Shown here: in pieces, positions 35,801 to 50,800 of the stretch
Position numbering within the stretch: position 1 is the first letter of the stretch
How the letters are laid out: each line of letters starts with the position of its first letter
Origin: Psococerastis gibbosa
Taxonomy: Eukaryota; Arthropoda; Insecta; Psocodea; Psocidae
Direction of reading: 5' to 3'
Assembly: GCA_963971405.1 (NCBI GenBank)
Contig: OZ020490.1
Location: forward strand, 4,497,897-4,561,896
Length of the DNA: 64,000 bases
Notes under the pieces: model-generated
The model's database searches: none
What the model was told of the DNA's origin: nothing
The model's input: the letters and a program-made list of their open reading frames with translations, nothing else
Translations under genes and position numbers: made by a program

Positions 35801-38800
35801 GTATAATGTTAGCTCATACAGTACATTAGAAGAATTGGCTTGATAGGTAGATATTAGTTACCGGCCACAACGGAAAAGATGATTTTCTTCGAATTTCAAA
35901 ACAATTAAAACAATAAAAAATGCGAAAACAAGTAATTTTTAAAGTTTATGAACGAAAATGTTGTTGGTGAATAAAAAATACGGATCATTTGTGATCCATT
36001 TGGGAGAATAAAGACATTTTCTTTTAATCTGTGCTAAAATATGTATTAAGACGGATATTTCCACCGATTTTGTAAACAAAGCAGGCCTTGATTTTTTTGT
36101 TGACAAAATTACTCAATTCCTCATTTCACAGCTGGGAAGATATGAACATGGTCTATTTAGTTTATTAAACAGATTTTGTAGAATAGTCTTAAATCAGACG
36201 GGTACAACAGTCGGCTCTTATATGTTGTTGTTTTTTTTAACGAATATAGCCTACGTTACATATTTCTGCGGCTGTAAAAAGAGGAATTAACCAACCACTA
36301 ATTCAAAAATGCTACTAAATGACAAAATATTTGGAAATCTCCTCAACTGTCAACTAGACAAAAGACTCACTAATAACCGATTTCAGATAACTACCTCCCC
36401 TATTGAACCAAAGTTTCACACGGTCTGTATTTAGTGTAATATGAACACGCCAAGCAAATCACGACAATACAATTCACATAAATTACACAGTAGCCTACAA
36501 ATTTTAACTCTTCAAACGCATATCAGGAATGTGGCGACAATAACGGTCTAAGGGGACCAGAAGTAGAGGAAATGAAATGGAATGTTTGATGGTTTTTTTT
36601 TTCACAGCCAGTCAAACAAGTTGCCAGTGGTAACCAGTGCCGGGTTTGGCCAGGAGAGCCACCCCCCCCCCAAAAAAAAACACAAAATTACAATAGAAAT
36701 TACATAGAAAAAAAAGAAAGAAAAAAGCACAGAAACTTGTCGAAATAATTGGCCGGAAATTGGGACGTGACGAGGCATTAATGATTAATTACTGTGTCTC
36801 CATTTTAAAATTGATATTCGGACAAACGTTTCTGCCCGAGAAAGGGCACCCACACAATTCCGACCCACGGGCCCCCACAAGGCCACACCCGGCACTGTTG
36901 GTACAGCTAATTCAAGTACCCTGCTATAAATGTCAGGTATTGACCCAGACAGTAAAAATGCTGTATCTAGCCTACATTTTTTTTCTTCAATAAAGACTTT
37001 ATTATTATTAGACAATTTGTTTAAATTTTTATGCCTAGCAGATGCGACAATTTTGTGCATTTTTAGGCGATATTAAAATTTCATTATAAGTTTAGATTTG
37101 TGCTTAGGACAATGTTGGAATTTAATTAAACAATTAAACATTAATGACAAAAATGATAAATAACCAGGCACCCATTCAGAGACATGGTTGCTGCATGGCG
37201 GCATTTGACCCCCTTTTAAAAGTTTGTGACTGTGCAACAAGGGATGAATTAACTTCGCCAAAAATACACCCCCATTTATAGTTTACAAAAATGTTTGAAA
37301 TCAATGGATTACACCTGTAAAAATTCACCCAACCCACTGTTAGCTGAGCAACTTATTTTACGAATAGTTTGGCTAATTTACGAGAGATGATTTGAATTGG
37401 GTTGACCCACTATTTTAACAAAGAGTAAAAAAAAAATGACAATCAGGAAAGAGTAAAAAAATTAGAATCAGCAATCACCTGCCACTGTTGCCAGCTGACA
37501 CACACGGATCACACATCGAATCACTATCAATCTTCACAGATAAATGCAACTTAAGCTAACTAGGATTAACGCGACCAAAACAATTCTTGCAGGACCACAA
37601 ATTCATTAAGCAAATAAGCCAAAATATTATAGCTTTCCCCGGTTTTGAGAACGAGTCCTAAAAATTCTACGTCACTAACTTCTTTTTTTTCCTTATTTCA
37701 AAGAGATTGGCGGTCTGGTCCCTCAAGCCGAGGAAGTAATGCTACAAAAACGAGCTAAATTTGAGCTTTTTTTTTTGTGCAGGACGCTATGAGGAATAAT
37801 AGTAGAAAAAAGCGTCTTAATGTAAAAAAATGGGATTAAAAAATAGATTAGAAGTAGGTACTCAATAGTATAAGGAAGAAATAAACTGGAGTATTTCCAT
37901 CCCTTGGAGTCAACTCAGCCTAAAAAAACTGGGGGACACATTAAGGAAGTTTTGTCCGATTTGTCAGTCCAAAAGAGAAAATATGTGGATGACCTCATTG
38001 TCTTCAAAAATAATAGTTTCAACTCCAACTATTAAGCTACGCCAAAAAATAAATTATCCTATATTATGAAACTACGCAGTTGGGCCACACGTCGCAGCAG
38101 GAATATAACTGTAATCCGACTACGGTATACAGTGCAAGTGCTACGCGATCAACAGTCATCTTACAAATCATATACACGAAAGCAAAATAACTATTGTTCG
38201 CGTAATATTGCACAGTATGCCTCAGCCCACTTACAGTGGTGTTTCTGCTGTGACGTATGGCTTAACTCAGGGTAGTTTACCTATAGTAAAAGTTTTGTTT
38301 ACTGGATCTACCATCATTTGCTTATGAAACCATAAGAAGACAGGACTTTGGTTGTTCCTGGCTGTGGAAGTGGGATTCTACAGTTCTTATTGGACACGGT
38401 ACAAATTCGTAGAAGAAGCTCCGTTCCATAACGAGGGGCAACCAAAGCTCAGTCTTCTTATCGATTTACGATGTAAGCAAAGCCATAGTTTTTCTCTTAA
38501 GACAATGTTTACACACACATATTTAAATATCGCTACTAAGAAAAAAGACACAACTCAAAAATTGTCGATTTCGACTTAATAACGCTAAAATACTATTAAA
38601 AAATCTGTATTTTGCCAGAAAAACGGGGTTAATGTGTGTATATTTAGTTGTATTTGGCGGGAACTGTCAGGTAATTCATTATTAAACAAAAATTTAACTT
38701 CAATTCCTGTAAATTGATAGATTTTGAGTTGTGTCCTTTTTCTTCCGAAATAGCGATAAGTCATGGTCTGAACTTGTTCAATATTCATATAACTCTGTTG

Positions 38801-41800
38801 ACGTGAATTTTATTGTCTCTACCTCTAAATTCAATAAAAGGCAGTATTGATAATATCACGCCTAGCGGGTGGCAAAAAACTTCAAGTTTAGGATAGGATT
38901 GTTGCAGTTTTCCCGAAACTATTGACATTTTCAGCTGGTTTCAATCTTTTAATTGGCGTTCTACGTGGTGGGGTTGAAAATTCAATTTATTTCCATAACC
39001 AAAAAGGAAATTCAAGAAAAAGCAGGTTAGAGCAGGATTTGAACTCAGGATTTTCCTCTACCAGCAGAAACACGTCAGTATTTGCTTCTGACGTACAGTT
39101 ACTCATTAATTCCACAAGTGCTCACACCAACAGGCTTCCTCGAATTGAATTACAGAATTATAACAAGATCACGTCTTGTATAGCCAATAAATACGGCAGT
39201 AGCAGAAACTTACGATCTGTAAATTACCATCGGTTAGTCTCTCACATAGTACAATGACCATCCCAAACATGACGTTTTTAACAACCTCAGGCAATAAGGC
39301 ATTCACCACTTCAACGAATTTTACAAAAACTTGACTACAATACAAGCGAAGCATCAGGGAATCTTTGTGCTGTTTACTTTTAATCAGTCAATACATAAGA
39401 TGCTTCGCCTATATTATAATTAAATTCTTCACAGCTAACTTATAACGTTAAAGTGGCTTCCGCTAGCTATCCCTTTTCGGCAGACATAAAGACCACTTCA
39501 ACGAATTTTATACAAAAACTCAACTACAATATAAGCGAAGCATCCGGGAATCACTGTGCTGTTTACTTTTAATCAGTCAATACTTAAGATGCTTCCCCTA
39601 TATTACAATTAAATTGTTCACAGCTAACTTATAAAGTTAAAGTGGTTTCCACTAGCTATGCCTTTTCGGCGCTAATCGGATATAACTAATCGTCAAAAAA
39701 AAAACACTTTCGAGTCCATCGTCACAGGCTCCACAACACAAAAATATCCCTTTTTAAACATACTCTCATGGTAAATGTTCTAAGTTTTAGACCGGGGTGT
39801 TAATTTTGTCAGTACTGGATTTCTTTTTGTCATTGCCATTGATGTATTCCGAGCTGGCGTATACGCCATCCTTGCCTTGCACGGACGGCGGACGTTTGTC
39901 GTCTGCCTCGCCACCTATCGCCGTCTCGGACGACGTTTTGATTTCGTTGGTACCGGCTGAAACAGACGAGAACAGGTCCCTTATTTTTCCTCTCACTCTT
40001 TTCCTTTAGACAACCCGAGGGAAATTAAATTGCAAGTTTGGTTTGGTTTTTCTAAAAGGTTAAGGCGCCCATTCCACCGACCGGCTAGGACTATTTACAA
40101 AACGGTGACGTGGTAGCAGACTATCAAGACTTAGGTGGCGTTTCCACCGACCTCGCATTGCAGAATGCAAATGACATTGACGGAAATTAGAATTTTTTTT
40201 TATAGAAATCTGTTAAAATGTTTGTATTTAACATATCCCATGACGCCATTTTTTAATTTTTGTTTGCTTGTTTGTGATTTTACTGTATGATCATTGATCA
40301 ATTTTAACTATGGCATAGAAAAAAATAAACATTTCTGTCAATTCTGCAATGCGAGGTCGGTGGAAACCCAGCCTAAGTCTTGAATGTCTGCCAGCACGTC
40401 ACTGTTTTTGTAAATAGCCCTAGCCGGTCGGTGGAATGGGCGCCTAATCGCGTACAAACAATTTAATGAATGTATCCGATTAATCTCTTCAATCGTCTCA
40501 CTAAGGCGTGTATTCCACTGGTCAGTATTCCGTCATTTGTGTTTTAAAAAAAAGTTGCGATTTTGTTCTAAGGAGACTATTATGTATATACTTAACTTAT
40601 CTATTATAAATTAAGTTATAATATGGTAGCAGACTTTTTTTAATCACAAATGACAGAATATTGACCAGTGGAATACACGCCTAAGTAGTCTAATAGGTAC
40701 TTGTGGCGAGTTACGACTCGTCTCCGATCGCATGGATTGTTGAGACTCGAACAAGTACAAGCACGCTACCACCTTGCCAACGAAGTTGTTTAAAAAGTAG
40801 GTTAGTGTTGCGTATTAGATTGCCCAGAATAGCAGTAGATGTAAATATGTATATATATACAGCAGATGGCCCAGAATTCGGAACTCACTCAACGGCATAA
40901 GGATGCAGAAGGCAGCGCAAAACCACTGTATAACAATTTTGGTGTTTTACAAAAAGGTTAATCGCATACAAACAATTTAATAAATGTATCCGATTGACCT
41001 CTTTAGTCGCCTCTGTAGGTTAGTACCCGTGTTGAGTTACGACACGTCTCCGATCGCATGGCTTGTAGAGATTCGCACAAGTACAACCACGCTATCACCT
41101 TGCCATCGAAGTCGATTCCCCCTACTAAAGTTATCATAACTACAACTGCCATGATGATCGCCAATCTTCGATAGAAGAGGCATTACAAAATGAAGAAGAA
41201 GCCACCGGCGTAGAATGTGGTAGCCCAGTGCTTTTGATGGGTAATCTTGACTTGCAGAAACCTTTTTGCGACCAGTCTTTAACACTCTGCACCCAATATC
41301 CTCCTATATTCGATGGCCTCAATGGCCGTGTACATGATAGCTAATTGTGTAATTCTGTGAGGCAGATGTTGAGTGTCCCGCTATAGTAGTAATACCCGAA
41401 CCACAGCGAAGAAAAAATTGGAAGCACTTAATTGAGCATACCTAAACTATCGAAAGTGGAATTGGAGAAAAAATGGACGAATCCTCTGTGATGGTTAATT
41501 GCAAGAGTGGGCCGAAAGGCCTGAAATTCGTCCATAAGGAAAAAAGACAAGGTTCTTTCTTAGGAATAATAGTAATCCTCTAATAAGAACCGGTACGAGT
41601 GAACCCGTACATGCTTTCCTATTTTATTTATCAATTAGTACATAAATAAATACTCGCTTTTTTGTTCTATTACTAAACCAACCTAGCGGAGTTAGGGCTA
41701 TAAAGCCCTTTCTTAAACTAAACCGCCTGCTTTACATACCCTGGATTTGTTTAACCCAGGGGGCCACCTGTTTTTTCAATGGCTGGTCATAGGAGGCGTA

Positions 41801-44800
41801 GCGAGAAGTTGAAAAATACATTTTTGCCGGGAAGTGAGTGTCCCATCTCTCTTACTAAGCCAACCTAGCGGAGTTGGGGGCTATAAAGCCCTCTCTTACA
41901 CTCAACTAGGAAAGCCCGGGACCAGCTGCTTTACATGCCCTCCGAAGCATGGCCAGAAAATGTAGCAAGTATGGGACTCGAACCAACAACCTTTAGAGTG
42001 AAAGTCGGAGTCTGTACCACTACTCTACATGTCCAGAAATAAAAATTATATTAAATAAAGAAATAATGACTTTGGTTTCATTACTAAACCAGCCTACCGG
42101 AGTTAGAGCTATAAAGCCCTCTTATACTCAACTAGAAAGACTTGGACTGCCTGCTTTACATGCCATCCGAAGCACAGCCAGGTTCGGTTCTCGGATTCGA
42201 ACCAACAGTATTTAGGGTGAAAGTTGGAATCCGTACCACTACTCTACATGTATTGAACATGTGAATTTATCATGGAGCTAATAAAACTATGGAGCCACCA
42301 TGTCGTATTTCGGCTGTGCTGGAGGACTGAAGCCAAGACCACGCCCCCTCATAGGTGCATTTTGGCGGGAAATTCAAATTTAATAGTTTTATTATATGTT
42401 TTCTTTATAGTTTTCTTTGATGTTTCATATATAATTATATTTATTATTTACATTTACTATATATATTGTTTAAAATTTAAATTAAAAGTACTGAAAGATC
42501 TGCATTAAAAAATTTTATTTTTATCTAAAAGTAGGGAAAACTTTGCTTAAAATATTGTTTAAAATGTAAATTGAAAGTACTCCAAGTTCTGCATAAAAAT
42601 ATTGCTGGTTAGCTGGCATGATTTTCCGTTCTAAATAATCTTTAAATAATCAAATAAAAAATAAAATGTTAACATGGTATCAAATGGCAAAAGGCTCAAT
42701 CTGGTCCTATACTACGGAAATAGCCGAAGTCAAGCGGCTTCAACCCGAATGTTTACGATGAGTCTATAGTTTTACTATGTCTATGGAATTTATTATTATT
42801 TCGTTTTATCGAATTACTCTATACGTACACCATATTATGCAGATGTAGGCTACTCCATTGTACACGTAAAACGTTCATGTTGTCCATATTAAATTCTATC
42901 CATGCTTAACTACCTACTTCATTATGTTATGCATTATTTTTGCTTTTGCTTAGGCGACCATTCCATTGACCGGCTAGGGCTATTTCCAACAACGGTGACG
43001 TGGTAGCAGACATTCAAAACTTAGGTAGCGTCCACCGATCTCGCATTGCAGAATGCAAATGACATTGACGGAAATTAGAATTTTTCTTTTTATAGAAATC
43101 GATTAAAATGTTTGTACTTAACATATCCCATGACGCCATTTTTTACTATTATTTTGTTTGTTTGTGATTTTACTGTATGATCATTGATAAATTTTAACTA
43201 TGGCATAGAGGAAAATAAACATTTCCGTCAATTCTGCAATGCGAGGTCGGTGGAAACGCCATCTAAGTCTTGAATGTCTGCTACCACGTCACCGTTGTTG
43301 GAAATAGCCCTAGCCGGTCAATGGAATGGGCACCTTAAAACTGCATCCTGACGTTTGGCATTGAAAACCAGTAGAAGTTACCCTATTCCTTAGCAGCGGA
43401 TAATTTCAATTGACCACCTGATTTTCATTTATTAATGCAACAATCTAACATTAAAGCAGTCAGGCAACAAGGACTACAAATGACATGCAAAAAAGCTAAC
43501 TAAAAATGAACCTACAAATATAGGCTACCGCTACATGCACAAATAGGAAACCTACTATAAATACCTAGTAAGAGAAATCGGAGTACCCCCACTACGCGTT
43601 TTTTTGTACAAATTCGATTTTCACAGTAAATATCTATTGTAGAGCCGTCAAAAATAGCTATAAAAGTAGAAGAAATGCTCTTCCACATTTCGTTTTATGA
43701 CATCGCTCCAAGATTTAGCAACTGTTCTAACTGCAAAATGCTAACCTTTCGGGAGAGCGTCCCAAAGGGTTTTTTTCCGGTGGTTTTAACCAATCTCTTC
43801 AATCAATACTCTTCAGTCAAGAAATATTCATTTTTTTTTTATTTTTATACAAGCTTGCAGATACGACGATTGGACGTAAAAAAAGAAGAGAAAAAAAAAA
43901 GAAATGTTGGGATATAATAGAAAAAATTGATTTTTTGCAGTTAAAACAGTTAGCAAATCAAGGAGCGACATGTGTCCTTCACTTAGGCGCCCATTCCACA
44001 TACAGTACGTCAATCGTCAATGAAAAATTACGTCAAAATGACGTGAATTGACGTGGTAGCAGAATTTTTAGTATGTCTTTAATGTCTGCTAAAACGTCAT
44101 TTTTCAATTTTTCATTGACGATTGACCTATGTGGAATGGCGCCTAACACCAATTTACCACAGTTCTTGAGGACTACCACACCAATTCTTTTTTCTAGAAA
44201 TCAAATATAATAATTGTGGCGAATCTGTGTTAGAAGAAGGTACATTTCATACATAAAAATGTTCAGACATTTCTTCTGTTGTCCTGAGAGCCTACTATAT
44301 CTTTACCTGGGATTAAAAATGTAAAAAATTTAATTTTAGAATGGAAAGTCCGATTCAAAATGGTTTTGTTTACAACCCCCAGCAGGCCTACAATGGCGAT
44401 TATTTTTAATCTTAGCCTGGTATTAAAAATGCAAACAAGATAATTTTACAATGGAAAGTACTATTGAAAATTGTTTTGTTTACATTTTTGACCCCAGGAA
44501 TAAGTTAATACTAAACGCCATAAGGCGTATTTTGTTACACGAATTCGAATTTGGATTACTGGATTTGGTGCATTTTGCTACCAAAGGGGGCGGAGCGTAT
44601 TAAATGTTCGATTCTTAACCCGGATTAGAGAACAGGATTAGTATTATGTATTCAATAATATTTAATCTTGGTCGGGAGGTAGATCAGATATTCATTTCTT
44701 TTTTTTCTGATAAGTTTTTTTTAGTTTTGCCACGATTTTGGCTTACAAAAATTTGTTTACGCTAGGCTGACATCTTGGATTTGTGATGACTATCGTGTTA

Positions 44801-47800
44801 ATGGTTAATATTATGCTGTTGGTGTGACTTTTTATAGGGTTTATTTTTTAAAATGTAACTGCAAAGGCTTTCGCGGCCAGAGTCATACATCATAAGAATC
44901 AGTAGAAAATGGGCTGATGGTCCATAGTCGATATGAAAGTCAACTTCCATAATCAACTTTCAAATCAACCACAGCCCATCAGCCCAATTTCCACTGGTTC
45001 TTTATGTTTTTCAGTTAGTTGTTTTAAGTTATTTTTTATAATGGGTGATGTTGATATCATTTATTTTCTTCAAATTTTGGATTGGCGCCTTTAATTTGAA
45101 TTCATGTCTACTGCTTAGAATATAATATTTGAATATCACAATACGCTCATTTTGTTGCATTTTTTTGCTTCTTTTCCTCCTGTTCCCTGATTGGTCCAAC
45201 TTCTAATACGGATTTGTGTTCAAATGTAAAATATTCGTGTAACAAAATACGCCTATAGTAGGTTCGCAGAATTATTTAATACCGTACTAAACGGCTAAGT
45301 TGGGCCTCTGATATTTTTGACATTTCTACGCTTGATATTTCATTAGATATTCGATTTTTACACCCATAAGGCTTTCCCCCCTCCGATTATCTCTTGGGAG
45401 AAAAGAAAACACTACAAAAACCTTGAGTAATGAGAAATAAAAACTGTTTAGGCCACTATTTTCATCCGCTTAGAACCCTACCCAAAAATATTTTACGATA
45501 CTGGACTATCGAAATCAGCAAAAGTACGCATTTTTTTTCAAATAAAATCCAATTTCACAGGAGATAAATAAGAGCCATAAATGATATGTCATGATGTAGA
45601 AATGTTCCTCATCATAGGCGCCCATTCCACCGACCGGCTAGGGCTATTTACAAAAACGGTGACGTGGTAGCAGACATTCAAGACTTAGGTGGCGTTTCCA
45701 TCGACCTCGCATTGCAGAATGCAAATGACATTGACGGAAATTAGAATTTTTCTTTTTATAGAAATCTATTAAAATGTGTGTACGTAACATATCCCATGAC
45801 GCCATTTTTTAATTTTAGTTTGTTTGTGATTTTACTGTACGATCATTGATCAATTTTAACTATGGCATAGAGGAAAATAAACATTTCCGTCAATTCTGCA
45901 ATGCGAGGTCGGTGGAAACCCCGCCTAAGTCTTGAATGTCTGCTACCACGTCACCGTTTTTGTAAATAGCCCTAGCCGGTCGGTGGAATGGGCGCCATAT
46001 TGATAAATAGTATAACGCCGTTACACCAACTGGTCACAGTTTTGGAACTCCTTCGTCCTGGCTGTATTATTCAAAAATAACTGTGGCCTATCCGTGCTAG
46101 TGACGGCCACATGATGTACGTTAAAATGTAGAGGAACATGTATTCTACTCTATGACATTTTAATTTTAGCTCCACAATCGATATTTCCTGTGGAATTTGA
46201 TATGTAAAGTGCAACCCCGTCTTATAATGGTAAAGTAAACTTGCGCCTTTTTTTACCATAAAGATAGAAGAAAGAAAATAATTTTTATTTTCAGATAGGG
46301 GCGGAATTTAATCTTACACTTAACCCAAAAGCGGGCCTCCTTTATTAATATTAACTTATTCTTGGGGCTAAAAATGTAAACAAAACAATTTAATACCATA
46401 AGCAATGTAAACAAGATAATTTTAGAATGGAAAGTACTATTCAAAATAGTTACTCGTTTACATTATTAACCCCAGGAATACGTTAATAACAAACGTAGTA
46501 GGCCCGCTGAGGCCTAAATCAATAATAGGTACACTCGTTATTCAAGATTTGCCGAAACACAAAGGCTCCCTTCGAATAAAATCTATTAATGTGTCTGTTA
46601 GATATTTCTCTGTTAAGATAGGGGTATAGGTGTTTTACTCCAGCGTGTCATATTGAATGCCCCCTCTACCTGCAACTGGAAGGAAACGCCTATTACCGAC
46701 TGAGCTGCAGTGGCCTGGAAGCAGCAGAAACCCTACCTACCACGCTGGAGAGAAAGACACTGCTCTATTATGTGGCACGGCGTCTAATGGCCGATCAGCC
46801 AATGACGGGCGTTGGCCGAAGTAAAAAGAAGATGGAATACCGCTAGCCGCAGCAGAATACTGTATGTTAGTTGGTTGTTCTTGGATCGAGTCCCAAATTA
46901 CTATTAGGTTCAGTCCGTACTTCGGAGGGCATGTAAAGCAGACGGTTCCGAGATTGCCCACTTGAGTGTAAGAGAGGGCCCCATAGCCCTTAGCCCTATC
47001 TCTGCTAGGTACAGAGTAATAAAGCGAGCAAATCAGCCTAATTCATAAAAAAGAAGTATTTACTTCAGGTAAAAGTAATAGATAATGGTATGACCAATGA
47101 GCATGCACTTTTTCATATTCAAAACCAATTACTTTTACTTATTAGCCTTTCCCGGACAATGAGCCAAAGCTCTAGTAACGTAGGTGAAATTATGAATACA
47201 GGCCGACCATTTACTCATGAAGATAATTTTTTCTTCAAATGCTCTTGCTCAATTTTATGAATAGAAACACAAACATATGCTCCAATTATGTAAATCCGAC
47301 TGGTGACATGCTTGATCTACACCCATTATAGCAGGCAAGTTTCTAATAGACGCATTACCAGACTTTATTCGAAGGTACCTTAAATTCATGGGGGTTAGTC
47401 TAATTTTGGGCTGTATAACCAGGAGTGAGGACTTGCCTATGCGGGACTAGTTCTTGTCTGTCTCGGCTTGCAACAAATAGTACAAATACATATACAACAC
47501 CACAAATTTACAAGGTACAATTTTGGGCCAAAACATCAACTTACCAGTGAAGTGACTAAAGATATTTTGTCAGATTTAGGTTTTATATAGAAAGCCCAAA
47601 ATAAATTAGGTCCCATTTTTTTGTTGTTGCTTTGGCCTTAAGTCAGAGATTTGCAAATAATTTGTAAAGTAAGGAGCCATCGGTATTTTAGCCGAAATTA
47701 ATGAATTCCTCGCGCCATAACAGCAAATATATGAAAATGGTCTTGTGAAAAATTAAAAGAAAAAAAACCGTATACTTTCGTAGTAAATTTGCATTTTCGT

Positions 47801-50800
47801 ACCTGCGGGCCTACTATGCCGTTTAATATTAACTTAATCTGGGGGGGGGGGGGGGTTAAAAATGTAAACAAAACAATTTTGAATAGCACTTTCCATTCAT
47901 AAATTATCTTGTTTACATTTTAATCCCAGGTTAGTAGTAGTATGGTTTGACACAGTCCCAGGCCACGGTGTGGGCCCATAGGACTCCAGTGGACCTCCTG
48001 ATTATAGTGGATTCCGAACCACTTGGGAAACACAGTCAAGTCACACGATTAGTTCGGAGGTGACCAGGACAAGTCCTACCATGTTTCCCTACCGGCACTG
48101 TGCACACGACCAAGTTGTCTGCAGCTTTGAACCTGCTCTGGTCCGCTGGATTCAACTTGGTATGGCGGCCGGCTAATAATCCCAGGTTAAGATTAATACA
48201 AAACGACGTAGTAGGCCCGCAGATTGGTAAAAGTGCATTAAATATTATATATTATTTATTATTATTATTATATTATAGAATAGCCGTACCTTAGTTGGCT
48301 AAATAGTCTGCCTTTTTTAAAAATAGTATTACTGTATTAACGAATCTTTCCTAAGTAGTATGGTTGGAGACAGTCCCAGGCCACGGTGTGGGCCCATAGG
48401 ACAGGGGACCTCCTGATTATAGTGGATTCCGAACCACTTGGGAAACACAGTGAAGTCACACGATTAGTTCGGAGGTGACCAGGACAAGTCCTACCATGTT
48501 TCCCTACCGGCACTGTGCACACTACCAAGTTATCTGCATCTTTGAACCTGCTCTGGTCCGCTGGATTCAACTTGGTAAGGCGGCCGGCTAATCTTTCCTA
48601 AGACATTAATCATATTTTTGCGTCTGTGGTACGAGGAATTAATTATTAACGCTACAAATACCGGGGAATCCTCTGTTTTCAAAACATTTGGAAACTAGTC
48701 TTAAGAGGATGCTGGCCGTTCAGCCATATACATATCCTACCTCAGGAGCACACCTTAATCTGTCAGTTTTCATTCATTATTCAAAGCAATAACTACATCA
48801 GTACAAGTTATTTAATTTTAAGTCTATCCTAATTGTAGAAGATTTTTTCTAATTTTAAGTGTTGTAATTTCTTTATGTTTTTTAAATTCTGCAAATTTTT
48901 GTCCGCACATCAGCTAACGAAACCAAAACAAATAAAAACATATATTAGTATTGCACTATGTATGAATTATAGTAATCTACGACTTGGATAGACTAAATCT
49001 TGAGAGCAAATTGGAGTACCCCCACTACGCGTTTTTTGCACAAAGTCAACTTTCACAGGGCAGTCAAAAATATCCGTTAAATTAGCAAAAATGTTTCTCT
49101 ACATTTCGATTAATGTGGCCTTCACTAACACCAATTGGCCCCAGTTCTGTAATTCCCTCCTCAGGAATAACCTACCTGCCAATCGTTTCTGGTACAAATA
49201 AAACTAAATTCTGGCCAATCTGTGTTAGAAAGAAGTACATGTCATGTATCAAAAATCTCAGAAAAATTGCTTCTGCTTGTTCTGCTATTTTTGACAACTC
49301 TATGACTGGTTTGAGATTTTTTATTTTTACATTAAGAACGATTTTCCTCCTCCGATTGTCTCTTAATAATCTGATTAATAACTTTAATATAAATAAATAA
49401 AAACCGGCAGATTTTTGAGTGATATAAGGGTGGCCAAATTTCGGTCAGCATTCTCTTAATTTACGAAAAACTAAACTAAAAATCAACAGACAACGAAAAA
49501 CCCGGCTAAAAAAAAATACGTAAAAAGTACATAGTAATATCAGTTGAAAACAATAGCTATATACTAGGGCAACCCACACCAAGTACCTGGCAGTTCAAAC
49601 ACATTTTTAGAACACTTTTTTTATCCATCACGTTTTGCCCAGTTTCAAAGTACGGGCAATACTGGGATTTCCAACACATGGCGGAAGCCACGCTCAGAAA
49701 TATTATAGAATATATTGTAGTAGGCCTATACAAAGTTTCTGTGTGTAATTACGTTTTTTTTTTTTTTAATAAAGTTGAAGGGTCATTTTAAAGCTTGCAG
49801 TTTGTCGCGCGGTAAAAACTAAATATTTTCTTCTAGTTCTGTGCTTACACAATAAGGCGCCCATTCCATTGACCGGCTAGGGCTATTTCCAAAAACAGTG
49901 GTAGCAGACATTCAAGACTTAGGTTGCGTTTCCACCGATCTCGCATTGCAGAATGCAAATGACATTGACGGAAATTAGAGTTTTTGTTTTTATAGAAATC
50001 TATTAAAATGTTTGTACTTAACATATCCCATGACGCCATTTTTTAATTTTAGTTTGTTTGTAATTTTACTGTATGATCATTGATCAATTTTAACTATGGC
50101 ATAGAGGAAAATAAACATTTCCGTCAATTCTGCAATGCGAGGTCGATGGAAACGCCACCTAAGTCTTGAATGTCTGCTACCACGTCACCGTTGTTGGAAA
50201 TAGCCCTAGCAGGTCAATGGAATGGGCACCTAAGGCCCAATCCGACGACTTATACTTATCGTCTAAGTGGCGCTTATCTTGTTATGATTGAATCCGCTGA
50301 GGTAGTTAGCCTATGTGAGCCTATTCAATATTAATAATAATCGAAATTAGAGGATATAACGAATATAACCTCTTAAACCAAAGTTAATTTAATGTCAGTG
50401 TTATATATACCATATAATACTACAATGTAATTAATAATAATAACCTTTCTTTCTTTCTTTCTTTTCCTTGTCCAGGATTCCCTGGACAAGGAGCATATAT
50501 TTACATAAATAAACAATACCATCCCGCATCCCCAAGCTAGCGCTTGATTGGGACAAAGGGCTTTATGTAATAGCAAAGGCTTTCACGGCCGGAGTCAAAT
50601 GAGGAATTAGTAGAATCAGGGCTGATGGGCCGTGGTCCAAACGTTTGGAAATTCGCTTTCGTTTCGACCACGGCCCATCAGCCCGGATTCTACTGATTCT
50701 TCAAAGGGCTTTTTCACTTCGCTCTACTTTTTTCCTTGACCAGTAACCCCGGACAAGGTGTATATATTGAAGAAAAAAATGGTTATAAGGATAATTATCA

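Noticed and set aside
36760-37060. Short frames on both strands as a gene
   Set aside because: No motif, no splice context and low-complexity C/A runs nearby.
50615-50660. Another hammerhead (CTGATGG ... GGAAA)
   Set aside because: The core lacks the A after CUGAUG and no stem II/III arrangement fits; the pairing is explained by the long inverted repeat.
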